From the NCBI GenBank assembly GCA_030263385.1, contig SZOX01000004.1:124001-188000 (forward strand): 64,000 nt of DNA. Reading direction: 5' to 3'. The position numbers were made by a program, and so were the translations under genes. This DNA comes from Zeimonas sp003577305 (lineage in GTDB: Bacteria; Pseudomonadota; Gammaproteobacteria; Burkholderiales; Burkholderiaceae_E). Below, in pieces: positions 1-9,500 of the stretch. Every line of letters starts with the position of its first letter. Positions within the stretch are counted from its first letter, which is position 1. Under the pieces are notes generated by a model. That model had not been told where the DNA came from, searched no databases, and saw only the letters and a program-made list of their open reading frames with translations.

Positions 1-485
1 ATCATGATGATCGACGGCGGAATCAGCAGGCCGAGCGTGCCCGCCCCGGCCAGCGTGCCGACGACGATGCCTTCGGGGTAGCCGCGCCGTCCCAGTTCGG
101 GCAGCGTCATCTTGCCGATCGTGGCGCAGGTGGCGGCCGACGAGCCCGAGACCGCCGCGAAGATCGCGCAGCCGATGATGTTGGTGTGCAGCAGCCGTCC
201 GGGCAAGCGGTTCATCCACGGCGCCAGCCCCTGGAACATGTCGGCCGACAGCCGGGTGCGGAACAGGATTTCCCCCATCCAGACGAACAGCGGCAGCGCG
301 GTCAGCGTCCAGCTCGACGCGGCACCCCAGATGGTGACCGCCATCGCGTCGCCGGCAGGCCGCGACGAGAACAACTCCATGGCGACCCACGCGACGCCCG
401 ACAGCGCCAGTCCGATCCAGACGCCGCTGCCCAGCAGCGCGAACAGCGTCACGATCAGCAGCGTGGTGACCGCAAGCTCGCTCAT
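1..485 (-). CDS. TRAP transporter large permease (DctM type), C-terminal part beyond window
   Basis: This is the large membrane subunit of a tripartite ATP-independent periplasmic transporter, which carries out Na+-driven import of a small carboxylate-like solute across the inner membrane. About 161 N-terminal residues are visible: hydrophobic segments, then the DctM-type stretch around GSSAATCATIGKMTLPE and, near the window edge, TLAGAGTLGLLIPPS, both characteristic of the family. The ATG at 483-485 overlaps the TGA stop of the small permease (ATGA coupling), so the three genes form one minus-strand operon. A full DctM is about 430 residues, so the remainder lies left of position 1. The substrate cannot be read from this subunit; the divergent 5-oxoprolinase suggests a cyclic amide or amino acid derivative. 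Confidence 0.88.
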   Translation of the reverse strand, partial: MSELAVTTLLIVTLFALLGSGVWIGLALSGVAWVAMELFSSRPAGDAMAVTIWGAASSWTLTALPLFVWMGEILFRTRLSADMFQGLAPWMNRLPGRLLHTNIIGCAIFAAVSGSSAATCATIGKMTLPELGRRGYPEGIVVGTLAGAGTLGLLIPPSIIM

Positions 486-991
486 TCCACGCGCTGCATC
501 TCTGCGGCCGGCGCGCCCGCACGGCGCCCGCGCAGTTCGAGCACCAGTTCGTCGACGAAGGCGACCAGCAGGATCAGCGAGCCGGCCGCCATCGACAGTT
601 GCGGCAGCCACAGCGGAGTGGCATCGGCGGCGGTGGAGATGTCGTTGAACAGGTACGACTGCCAGGCCAGGCGCACGCTGTAGAAGGCGAGCAGCCCGGC
701 CAGCAGCAGCGCCACGCCGAGCGCCCAGCGCTCGAGCGCGCGCCGCGTGCGCGGCCCCGCCAGGCCGAGCAGCAGGGTCACGCGGATGTGCTCGTTGCGC
801 TTGAGCGTGTGCGCGAGCGACAGGAAGCCGGCCCCTGCCATCAGGTAGCCGGCCCAGGCGTCGGTGCCCGGAAGGTAGAAGCCGAACTGGCGCCCGGCGA
901 TGCCGAGCAGGACCATCGCGAGCAGCCCGACCATGGACGCCGCCGCGATCCACGCGGCGACGTCGTAGAGGCGGTCGAGCGCCGCGCGCAT
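482..991 (-). CDS. TRAP transporter small permease (DctQ type)
   Basis: A 169-residue small membrane subunit that couples the periplasmic binding protein to the large permease. Four hydrophobic segments are visible (around residues 10-30, 45-60, 85-105 and 130-150), with the typical polar stretch TLKRNEHIRVTLLL between the second and third, a DctQ hallmark. The start ATG at 989-991 shares its A with the last base of the DctP stop codon (TGATG arrangement on the minus strand), and its own stop overlaps the DctM start. Length and topology are normal for DctQ. Confidence 0.9.
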   Translation of the reverse strand: MRAALDRLYDVAAWIAAASMVGLLAMVLLGIAGRQFGFYLPGTDAWAGYLMAGAGFLSLAHTLKRNEHIRVTLLLGLAGPRTRRALERWALGVALLLAGLLAFYSVRLAWQSYLFNDISTAADATPLWLPQLSMAAGSLILLVAFVDELVLELRGRRAGAPAAEMQRVE

Positions 992-1959
992 CACATCTTG
1001 CCGTACGCGTCCAGGATCGCCTTGCCCTCCGGGCCGGCCTTCTTCACCCAGTCGTCGATCAGCGCCTCGCCGACCTTCCTGAACTCGGCGGTCATCTTCG
1101 CCGACGGGGGAAGCACCTGCATCCCGTTCTTCTTCAACTGGTCGAGGTACCAGGCGGTCTTCTCCTCGGAGCTCTTCCAGCCGCGCGCCTCGGCGGCGGC
1201 GGCGGCTTCGAGCAGCGCGTCCTGCGTGGCCTTGTCGAGCGCGTCGAACGCCTTCTGGTTCACGAGCACCGCGTTCTTCGGCAGCCAGGCCTGGTTGTCG
1301 TAGAAGTACTTGATGTGCTCGTAGGCCTTGGTGTCGTAGCCGGTCGAACCCGAGGTCATGAACGACTCGACCGCACCGGTGGCCATTGCCTGCGACAGCT
1401 CGGCCGCCTGGATCGTGACCGGCTGCGCACCGAACATCTCGGCGATCTTCGCGGTGGCCGCGTTGTACGAACGGAACTTCACGCCCTTGAGGTCGCTCGC
1501 CGCATCGAGCGCCTTCTTCGAGTACAGCCCCTGCGGCGGCCAGGCCACCGTGTACAGCAGCTTCATGCCCTGCGAAGCGAGCAGCTTGTCGAGCGCCGGC
1601 CGCGCGGCCTTGTCCAGCTTGCGCGCGGCCTCGTAGCTGGTGGCGAGGAACGGCAGCACGTCGATGCCGTACAGCGGGTTCTCGTTGGAGAAATTCGACA
1701 GCAGCACCTCGCCGATCTGCGCCTGGTTGCCCTGCACCGCGCGCTTGATCTCGGGTGCCTTGAAGAGCGACGCGTTGGCGTGCACGGTGATCTCGAGCTT
1801 GCCGCCGGTGGCCTTTCTGACGTCGCTGGCGAACTGCACCAGGTTCTCGGTGTGGAAGTTGCCGGCCGGATAGGCGGCGGGCAGGTCCCACTTGACCTGG
1901 GCGGACGCGACCCCGGTCGCGACGGCGAACAGCAGGGGCAGGAATCGGCTGGGTTTCAT
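991..1959 (-). CDS. TRAP transporter substrate-binding protein (DctP type)
   Basis: A 322-residue periplasmic solute receptor of the TRAP system. It begins with a Sec signal peptide (MKPSRFLPLLFAVATGVASA, cleavage likely after the ASA at about residue 20), followed by the DctP fold with YPAGNFHTENLVQFA near the N-terminus and the family-type MTSGSTGYDTKAYEHIKYFY segment near the middle. The start chosen has a GGAGG five to six bases upstream; the longer upstream reading is arginine-rich and lacks a signal peptide. First gene of the dctPQM operon, reading away from the MarR-like regulator at 2131. Regulation is probably through the inverted repeat at 2102-2118, which overlaps its -35. Confidence 0.92.
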   Translation of the reverse strand: MKPSRFLPLLFAVATGVASAQVKWDLPAAYPAGNFHTENLVQFASDVRKATGGKLEITVHANASLFKAPEIKRAVQGNQAQIGEVLLSNFSNENPLYGIDVLPFLATSYEAARKLDKAARPALDKLLASQGMKLLYTVAWPPQGLYSKKALDAASDLKGVKFRSYNAATAKIAEMFGAQPVTIQAAELSQAMATGAVESFMTSGSTGYDTKAYEHIKYFYDNQAWLPKNAVLVNQKAFDALDKATQDALLEAAAAAEARGWKSSEEKTAWYLDQLKKNGMQVLPPSAKMTAEFRKVGEALIDDWVKKAGPEGKAILDAYGKM

Positions 1960-2073
1960 CGGGCCTCCGCAATGATGGATGGACGGACGGTGCAGGACGG
2001 CAGGCCGCCCGCGCGGACGGGCGCAGGGGCGCACGCACCGGCGGGCGCACGAGCGCAGCATGACCGGGCTTGA

Positions 2074-2118
2074 AGCTTAGGAGCCATGAAGATAAATTGT
2101 CAACGTTTTATGAACGTT
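2074..2118 (-). promoter_or_regulatory. Predicted promoter of the TRAP operon with overlapping AACGTT operator
   Basis: On the minus strand a perfect TTGACA (2098-2103) is followed after 18 bases by TAAGCT (2074-2079). The -35 is abutted and overlapped by two AACGTT hexamers (2102-2107 and 2113-2118) separated by five bases, which form an inverted repeat of about 17 bp, the size expected for a winged-helix (MarR-like) dimer. A plus-strand candidate, TTGAAG (2070-2075) with ATAAAT (2092-2097), could serve the regulator gene from the same patch. That the regulator at 2131 binds here is inference. Confidence 0.55.
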
Positions 2119-2130
2119 TCGGAGGCGTGC

Positions 2131-2736
2131 ATGGCCACCAGAGCCCGCGGCGCACGCAGCGGCGCCGCGTCCGTGCCGGCGCCCGAGGCGCCGCTGCGCA
2201 TCCTGTCGTCGGCGCACCTGGCCGACGGGGAGTGGGGCGAACTGTCCGAGTTCGAGTTCGGCCTGATCGTCGCCACGCACGCGTTCGCCCGCTGGGCGGT
2301 GCGCTGCATGGCGGCGGCGGGAATGCCCGACCTCACGATCACCGACGTGCTGGTGCTGCATCACGTGCATCACCGCGGCAAGGGCAAGAAGCTCGCCGAC
2401 ATCTGCTTCACGCTGAATTACGAGGACGCGCACGTGGTCGCCTATGCGCTGCGCAAGCTCACCGGGCTGGGCCTGGTGCGCGGCGAGAAGGTCGGCAAGG
2501 AAGTGTTCCACTCGACCACGCCGGCCGGCGCTGCCCTCGTGGCGCGCTATCGGACGGTGCGCGACCGCTGCCTGATCGCGAGCGTGCCGGGACGGCTCGG
2601 CAGCCTGTCCGGCGCGACCGGGCGCGAGCGCGCCGCGGCGGGCGACGACCGCTTCGAACTCGCCCATCTCGCGCGCATGCTGCGCACGCTGTCGGGGCTG
2701 TACGACCAGGCCGCGCGCGCCGCCGCCTCGCTCTGA
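2131..2736 (+). CDS. MarR-like winged-helix transcriptional regulator
   Basis: A 201-residue protein resembling the predicted MarR-family winged-helix regulators of betaproteobacteria (opening ILSSAHLADGEWGELSEFEF, then LTITDVLVLHHVHHRGKGKKLADICF as the helix-turn-helix core, and the wing HSTTPAGAALVARYR). The ATG at 2131 has GGAGG six bases upstream; an in-frame ATG at 2086 lies inside the presumed operator and lacks a ribosome binding site. It is followed 26 bases later by the oxoprolinase gene and diverges from the TRAP operon, the usual position of a local regulator. The likely ligand is the substrate of the transporter and hydrolase. DNA target and mode (repressor or activator) are inferred only. 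Confidence 0.8.
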   Translation: MATRARGARSGAASVPAPEAPLRILSSAHLADGEWGELSEFEFGLIVATHAFARWAVRCMAAAGMPDLTITDVLVLHHVHHRGKGKKLADICFTLNYEDAHVVAYALRKLTGLGLVRGEKVGKEVFHSTTPAGAALVARYRTVRDRCLIASVPGRLGSLSGATGRERAAAGDDRFELAHLARMLRTLSGLYDQAARAAASL

Positions 2737-2762
2737 TCGCCACCACCGGGGAAGCCCTTTCG

Positions 2763-5700
2763 ATGAGCGCCTGGCAATTCTGGATCGACCGCGGCGGCAC
2801 TTTCACCGACATCGTGGCGCGCGGGCCCGATGGGGCGCTCGCCAGCGCCAAGCTGCTGTCGGAGAACCCCGGGCGCTACGAGGACGCCGCGGTCGAAGGC
2901 ATCCGCCGGCTGCTACGGTTGGCGCCCGGCGAGCCGATCGCCGCCGCGCAGGTCGAGGTGGTGAAGATGGGCACCACGGTGGCCACCAACGCGCTGCTCG
3001 AGCGCAAGGGCGAGCCGCTGGCACTGGCGGTCACGCGCGGCTTTCGCGATGCGCTGCGCATCGCCTACCAGAACCGGCCGAAGCTGTTCGAGCGGCGCAT
3101 CGTGCTGCCCGAGATGCTGTACCGGGAGGCGATCGAGATCGACGAGCGGGTCGGCGCCGACGGCACCGTGGTGCGCGCGCTCGACGAGGCGGGCGCGCGT
3201 GCCTCGCTGCAGCGCGCGTTCGATGCCGGACTGCACGCGATCGCGATCGTGCTGATGCACGGCTACCGGTTTCCGGCGCACGAGCGGCGGCTCGCGGCGA
3301 TCGCGCGCGAGATCGGGTTCACGCAGGTCTCGGTGTCGCACGAAGTCTCGCCGCTGGTGCGTTTCGTGGCGCGCGGCGACACCACGGTGGTCGACGCCTA
3401 CCTGTCGCCGGTGCTGCGCCGCTACGTCGAGCGGGTGGCCGCGGCGATGCCGGGCGTGCGGCTGCAGTTCATGCAGTCCAACGGCGGGCTCACCGACGCG
3501 CACGCATTCCAGGGCAAGGACTCGATCCTGTCGGGGCCGGCCGGCGGCATCGTCGGCATGGCGCGGGTGAGCGCGGCCGCCGGCTTCGACCGCGTGATCG
3601 GCTTCGACATGGGCGGCACCTCGACCGACGTCTCGCACTACGCGGGCGAGTTCGAGCGCGAGTTCGAGACGCTGGTGGCCGGCGTGCGCATGCGCGCGCC
3701 GACGATGAGCATCCACACGGTGGCCGCCGGCGGCGGATCGATCCTGCATTTCGACGGCGCGCGGATGCGCGTGGGCCCCGACTCGGCCGGCGCCGACCCG
3801 GGCCCCGCCTGCTACCGGCGCGGCGGCCCGCTCACCGTCACAGACGCCAACGTGATGCTCGGCAAGCTGCAGCCGGCGTTCTTCCCGGCGGTGTTCGGGC
3901 CGGGCGGCGACCAGTCGATCGACGTCGAGGTGGTGCGCGAGCGCTTCGCCGAACTGGCCGCGCGCATCGGCGCCGAGACCGGGCGGGCGATGCGCCCGGA
4001 GGAGGTGGCGCAGGGCTTCGTCGACATCGCGGTGGCCAACATGGCCAACGCGATCAAGAAGATCTCGGTGCAGCGCGGCTACGACGTCACCCGGTACACG
4101 CTCACCACTTTCGGCGGCGCCGGCGGCCAGCACGCCTGCGGCGTCGCCGACGCGCTCGCGATGCCGCGGGTGCTCGCGCACCCGCTGGCCGGGGTGCTCT
4201 CGGCCTACGGCATGGGCCTGGCCGAGCAGGTCGCGATGCGCGAGTGCTCGGTGGAGCGACGCCTGGACGCCGAGGGCATCGCCGAGGCGCGGCGCGCGCT
4301 CGCGCAACTCGACGCGCTGGCGCGCGCGGAACTGCTCGCGCAGGGCGAGAACGCACAGGCGATCCGGGTGCGCCATCGGCTGCACCTGCGCTATGAAGGC
4401 ACCGACACCGCGTTGCCGGTCGAGGCGGCCGACGAGGCGACGATGCGCGAGCGCTTCGAGGCGGCCTACCGGCAGCGCTTCGCGTTCCTGATGCCCGAGC
4501 GGCCGCTGGTGATCGAGTCGGCGGCGGTCGAGGCGCTCGGCGAGTCGGGGCACGGCGCGACGCTCGCGCCGCCGGCCCGGCGCGATGGTCCACTCGTGCC
4601 GCAGGCGCGGGTGCCGGTGTTCACGCAGGGCGCCTGGCGCGAGACGCCGCTCCATCTGCGCGAGCGGATGATCGCCGGCGACGTCGTCGACGGCCCGGCG
4701 GTGATCGCCGAGGCTACCGCCACCACGGTCGTCGAACCGGGCTGGCGCGCGACGCTGAGCGCGCGCGGCGACCTGGTGCTCGACCGGCACCTGCCGCGGC
4801 CGCGCCGCGTGGCGCTCGGCACCGATGCCGATCCGGTGATGCTCGAGATCTTCAACAACCTGTTCATGACGATCTCCGAGCAGATGGGTTACCGGCTGCA
4901 GAACACCGCGCATTCGGTGAACATCAAGGAGCGCGTCGACTTCTCCTGCGCGGTGTTCGACCAGGAGGGCAACCTGGTGGCCAACGCGCCGCACATGCCG
5001 GTGCACCTGGGCTCGATGGGCGCGAGCGTACGCGCGATCATCGAGGCGCACGCCGGTGCGCAGGCGCGCGCGCGCGGCGCCGCGCCGCTCGAGCCGGGCG
5101 ACGTCTACCTGCTGAACGACCCCTACGCCGGCGGCACGCACCTGCCCGACGTCACCGTGATCACGCCGGTGTTCGATGCAGCCGGAACGCAGATCCTGTT
5201 CTACGTCGGCTCGCGCGGCCATCACGCCGACATCGGCGGCATCACGCCCGGCTCGATGCCGCCGGGCAGCGCGCACATCGACGACGAGGGCGTGCTGCTC
5301 ACCGACTTCGCGCTCGTGCGCGGCGGGCGCCTGCGCGAGGCCGAACTGCGCGAGGCGCTGGCTTCTGCTCCTCATCCGGCGCGCAATCCCGACCAGAACC
5401 TGGCCGACCTGCGCGCGCAGGTCGCGGCCAACGAGAAGGGCCGCGAGGAATTGCTGAAGATGGTCGAGCACTTCGGGCTCGACGTGGTGCGCGCCTACAT
5501 GGGCCACGTGCAGGACAACGCCGAGGCCTCGGTGCGGCGGGTGATCGGGGCGCTGAAGGACGGCGCCTTCGAGCTGCCTCTGGACAACGGCGCGGTGATC
5601 CGCGTGCGCATCACGGTCGATCACGCGCAGCGCTCGGCGCGCATCGACTTCAGCGGCACTTCGGCGCAGCAGCCGGACAACTTCAACGCGCCGCACGCGG

Positions 5701-6413
5701 TGACGATGGCCGCGGTGCTCTTCGCTTTCCGCACGCTGGTCGACGACGAGATCCCGATGAACGCCGGCTGCCTGAAACCGCTCGAGGTGATCGTGCCCGA
5801 AGGCTCGATGCTCAATCCGCGCTACCCGGCGGCGGTCGTGGCGGGCAACGTCGAGATCTCGCAGTGCATCACCAACTGCCTGTACGGCGCGCTCGGCGTG
5901 ATGGCCTCGGGCGCGCCGACGATGAGCAACTTCACTTTCGGCAACGCGCGCTACCAGTACTACGAGACGATCGCGGGGGGCTCCGGCGCGGGCGGCATCT
6001 TCGATGACGAAGGGCGGCTGTGCGGCGGCTTCGACGGCACCGCGGTGGTCCAGACGCACATGACCAATTCGCGGCTCACCGACCCCGAGATCCTCGAGTC
6101 GCGCTTTCCGGTGCGCCTCGAGAGCTACGAGATTCGCGCGGGGTCGGGTGGAGCGGGGCGCTGGCGCGGCGGCGACGGTGGGGTGCGCCGCGTCCGCTTC
6201 CTCGAGCCGATGACCGCCTCGATCCTCGCCAACGGGCGCGTGCACCCGGCGTTCGGCGCGGCCGGCGGCGAGCCGGGGGCGCCCGGGGCCGACTACGTGG
6301 TGCGCGCCGACGGACGCCTCGAGCGCTTGCGTCACGCCGATCGCGCGGAACTCGCCGCGGGTGACCTGTTCGTCGTCGAGACGCCCGGAGGCGGGGGCTT
6401 CGGCGCACCCTGA
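2763..6413 (+). CDS. 5-oxoprolinase / hydantoinase, fused HyuA-HyuB
   Basis: A 1216-residue cytosolic ATP-dependent amidohydrolase, the single-chain form of the hydantoinase/oxoprolinase family; the classic reaction is ATP + 5-oxo-L-proline + 2 H2O to L-glutamate + ADP + Pi. The HyuA half starts with DRGGTFTDIVA (residues 8-18) and carries MGTTVATNALLERKGE and FDMGGTSTDVSHY (actin-like nucleotide fold). The HyuB half begins around residue 690 (DPVMLEIFNNLFMTISEQMG) and includes LNDPYAGGTHLPDVTV and RGHHADIGG. Length agrees with OPLAH-type fusions (about 1200-1290). The start follows GGGGAAG about ten bases upstream. N-methylhydantoin or acetophenone-type substrates cannot be excluded, as the family is broad, but the fused architecture favours oxoprolinase. 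It is cotranscribed with the regulator and divergent from a TRAP importer. Confidence 0.88.
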   Translation: MSAWQFWIDRGGTFTDIVARGPDGALASAKLLSENPGRYEDAAVEGIRRLLRLAPGEPIAAAQVEVVKMGTTVATNALLERKGEPLALAVTRGFRDALRIAYQNRPKLFERRIVLPEMLYREAIEIDERVGADGTVVRALDEAGARASLQRAFDAGLHAIAIVLMHGYRFPAHERRLAAIAREIGFTQVSVSHEVSPLVRFVARGDTTVVDAYLSPVLRRYVERVAAAMPGVRLQFMQSNGGLTDAHAFQGKDSILSGPAGGIVGMARVSAAAGFDRVIGFDMGGTSTDVSHYAGEFEREFETLVAGVRMRAPTMSIHTVAAGGGSILHFDGARMRVGPDSAGADPGPACYRRGGPLTVTDANVMLGKLQPAFFPAVFGPGGDQSIDVEVVRERFAELAARIGAETGRAMRPEEVAQGFVDIAVANMANAIKKISVQRGYDVTRYTLTTFGGAGGQHACGVADALAMPRVLAHPLAGVLSAYGMGLAEQVAMRECSVERRLDAEGIAEARRALAQLDALARAELLAQGENAQAIRVRHRLHLRYEGTDTALPVEAADEATMRERFEAAYRQRFAFLMPERPLVIESAAVEALGESGHGATLAPPARRDGPLVPQARVPVFTQGAWRETPLHLRERMIAGDVVDGPAVIAEATATTVVEPGWRATLSARGDLVLDRHLPRPRRVALGTDADPVMLEIFNNLFMTISEQMGYRLQNTAHSVNIKERVDFSCAVFDQEGNLVANAPHMPVHLGSMGASVRAIIEAHAGAQARARGAAPLEPGDVYLLNDPYAGGTHLPDVTVITPVFDAAGTQILFYVGSRGHHADIGGITPGSMPPGSAHIDDEGVLLTDFALVRGGRLREAELREALASAPHPARNPDQNLADLRAQVAANEKGREELLKMVEHFGLDVVRAYMGHVQDNAEASVRRVIGALKDGAFELPLDNGAVIRVRITVDHAQRSARIDFSGTSAQQPDNFNAPHAVTMAAVLFAFRTLVDDEIPMNAGCLKPLEVIVPEGSMLNPRYPAAVVAGNVEISQCITNCLYGALGVMASGAPTMSNFTFGNARYQYYETIAGGSGAGGIFDDEGRLCGGFDGTAVVQTHMTNSRLTDPEILESRFPVRLESYEIRAGSGGAGRWRGGDGGVRRVRFLEPMTASILANGRVHPAFGAAGGEPGAPGADYVVRADGRLERLRHADRAELAAGDLFVVETPGGGGFGAP

Positions 6414-6464
6414 AGGCCGGCGCCGCGGCCGCCCCGGGCCGCAGCCTGCGCAGTCGCCTCGCCT

Positions 6465-6470
6465 TATAAT
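6465..6470 (+). promoter_or_regulatory. Candidate -10 element upstream of purL
   Basis: A perfect TATAAT 70 bases before the purL start in an otherwise very GC-rich gap (6414-6539). No convincing -35 sits 16-18 bases upstream, so it is offered as a likely but unproven promoter core. Confidence 0.4.
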
Positions 6471-6539
6471 TGCCGGTTCTACCAGCGCGTGCGGCCGCCG
6501 ATCACGCGGTGCGCGCCCCACCCACTCCGCGACCGCCCC

Positions 6540-9500
6540 ATGCCCGCGTACCTGATGCTTGCTGGACAGCCCGCGCTGTCCGAGTTCCGCCTTGGACGAC
6601 TGCTCGAGCAGCTGCGGCGCATCGACGTGCGCGTGGTCGGGCTCGATGCGCGCTTCGTTCATGCGATCTGGAGCGACGCGCCGCTGTCGCCCGACGAGCA
6701 GGCGCGGCTGGCCGCGCTGCTCGACCTGCCGGCCGATGCGCCTGCGCCGGCGGGGCAGCGCGTGTGGGTGATGCCGCGCCTGGGCACCGTCTCTCCCTGG
6801 GCGAGCAAGGCCACCGACATCGTGCGCAATTGCGGCATCACCGGCGTGCGGCGCGTGGAGCGCGGCGTCGAATACCGGATCGAGGCGCGCAGCGGGCTGC
6901 TCGCGGGGCTGGTGCGCACCACGCACTTCGAGCCGGCCGAGATGGCGGCGCTCGCGGGCGCGCTCCACGACCGGATGACCGAGACCGCGCTGCTCGATCC
7001 GCCGGAACCCTCGTCGCTGTTCGCCTCGTTGCCGGGCAAGCCGATGCGCGCCATCCCGATCGGCCGCGACGGGCGCGCGGCGCTCGTCGCCGCCGATCGC
7101 GAGCTCGGCCTGGCGCTGTCGGCCGACGAAATCGACTACCTGCTCGAGGCCTTCGTGCGTGCGGGGCGCGATCCGACCGACGTCGAGCTGATGATGTTCG
7201 CGCAGGCCAACTCCGAGCACTGCCGGCACAAGATCTTCAACGCCAGCTGGACGATCGACGGCGCAGCGCGCGAGGAAACCCTGTTCGGGATGATCCGCGG
7301 CACGCACGCGGCGCACCCGGCGGGCACGGTGGTCGCGTATACCGACAATGCGGCAATCCTGGAAGGCGGACCGGCTCGGCGCTTTCATCCGGTGCCATCG
7401 GCCAACGGCCTGTACCGCCCGGCCGAACGACTCACGCACGCGCTGCTGAAGGTGGAGACGCACAATCACCCGACTGCGATCTCGCCGTTTCCGGGCGCCG
7501 CCACCGGTGCCGGCGGCGAGATCCGCGACGAGGGCGCCACCGGCCGCGGCGCCCGGCCGCGCTACGGCCTCACCGGCTTCACCGTGTCGAACCTGCGCAT
7601 CGAGGGCTTCGAGCAGCCGTGGGAGAACGCGCGCGACGTGCTCGCGGCGGCCGACCCGCGGGCCGGCGCGCACGCGCCGTACGGGCTGCCCTCGCGCATC
7701 GCCGCGCCGTTGCAGATCATGATCGAAGGCCCGATCGGCGGGGCGGCGTTCAACAACGAGTTCGGCCGCCCGAACCTGCTCGGCTATTTCCGCACTTACG
7801 AGCAGAACGTCGGCGGCACGGTCCGCGGCTATCACAAGCCGATCATGATCGCCGGCGGCGTCGGCAGCGTCGACGCGGCGCACACCGCAAAGCTCGACCT
7901 GCCGCCGGGCACGCTGCTGGTGCAGCTCGGCGGCCCCGGCATGCGCATCGGCATGGGCGGCGGCGCCGCTTCCAGCATGGGCGTCGGCACCAACATCGCC
8001 GAGCTCGACTTCGACTCGGTCCAGCGCGGCAATCCCGAGATCCAGCGACGTGCCCAGGAAGTGCTCGACCGCTGCTGGGGGATGCACGAAGACAATCCGC
8101 TGCTGTCGATTCACGACGTCGGCGCCGGCGGGCTGTCGAATGCATTTCCCGAACTGGTGCACGGCGCAGGACGCGCGGGCCGTTTCGATCTCGACAAGGT
8201 GCCGCTCGAAGCCTCCGGGCTGTCTCCGGCCGAGATCTGGTGCAACGAGTCGCAGGAACGCTACGTGCTCGCGATCGCCCCGGCGTCGCTGGGCGTCTTC
8301 GACGCGCTGTGCCGCCGCGAGCGCTGCCCTTACGCGGTCGTGGGCCAGGTGAGCGACGACCGGCAACTGGTGGTCGATGCGAGCGCAGCCGACGGCGCGC
8401 GGCTGCGTGCGGTCGACATGCCGATCGACGTGCTGCTCGGCAAGCCGCCGCGGATGCACCGCGAAGGACTGCGCCGCGAGCGTGCGCTGCCGCCGGTGGC
8501 GGCCGCCGGGCTCGATCTCGCCGAAGTGGCCGTGCGCGTGCTGCGGCTGCCGGCGGTGGCGAGCAAGGCTTTCCTCGTGACGATCGGCGACCGCAGCGTG
8601 GGCGGCCTGACCGCCCGCGACCAGATGGTCGGGCCGTGGCAGGTGCCGGTGGCCGACTGCGCGGTCGGCCTGGTCGACTACGAGGGCTACCGCGGCGACG
8701 CGCTGGCGATGGGCGAGCGCACGCCGCTCGCGGTGATCGACCCGCGCGCCGCGGCGCGCATGGCGGTGGCCGAGGCGGTCACCAACATCGCCGCGGCGCC
8801 GATCGAGTCGATTCGCCGCATCAAGCTGTCGGCCAACTGGATGGCGGCTTGCGGCGATCCGGCCGAAGATGCCGATCTCTTCGACGCGGTCGAGGCCTGC
8901 ACCACGTTGTGCCGGCAGATCGGGATCTCGATTCCGGTGGGCAAGGATTCGCTGTCGATGCGCACCGTCTGGCAGGAGCGCGTCGTCGGCCAGATCGCCG
9001 AGACCACGCTCGACAAGCAGGTGCTCGCGCCCACCTCGCTGGTCGTCACCGCGTTCGCTCCGGTCACCGACGCGCGGCGCGTGCTCACGCCGCAGCTCGT
9101 GCGCGGCGTCGATTCGGTGCTGATCCTGATCGACCTGGGGCTCGGGCGCCAGCGACTCGGCGGCTCGGCGCTCGCGCAGGTGACGCAGCAACTGGGCAAC
9201 GAGACGCCCGACCTCGACGAGCCCGATGCGCTCGTGCGCTTCTTCGCGGTGATCCAGCGGCTGAACGCCGAAGGCCGGCTGCTCGCCTACCACGACCGCT
9301 CCGACGGCGGCCTGTTCGCCACCGTCTGCGAGATGGCCTTCGCCGGGCGCTGCGGAGTGGCGGTGAACCTCGACCTGCTCACGATCGATCCGAACGCCGA
9401 GGACTGGGGCGACTACAAGATCCGCCCCGAACAGGTGTCGGTGCAACGCAACGAGCGCACGATCGAGGCGCTGTTCAACGAAGAACCCGGTGCAGTGGTG

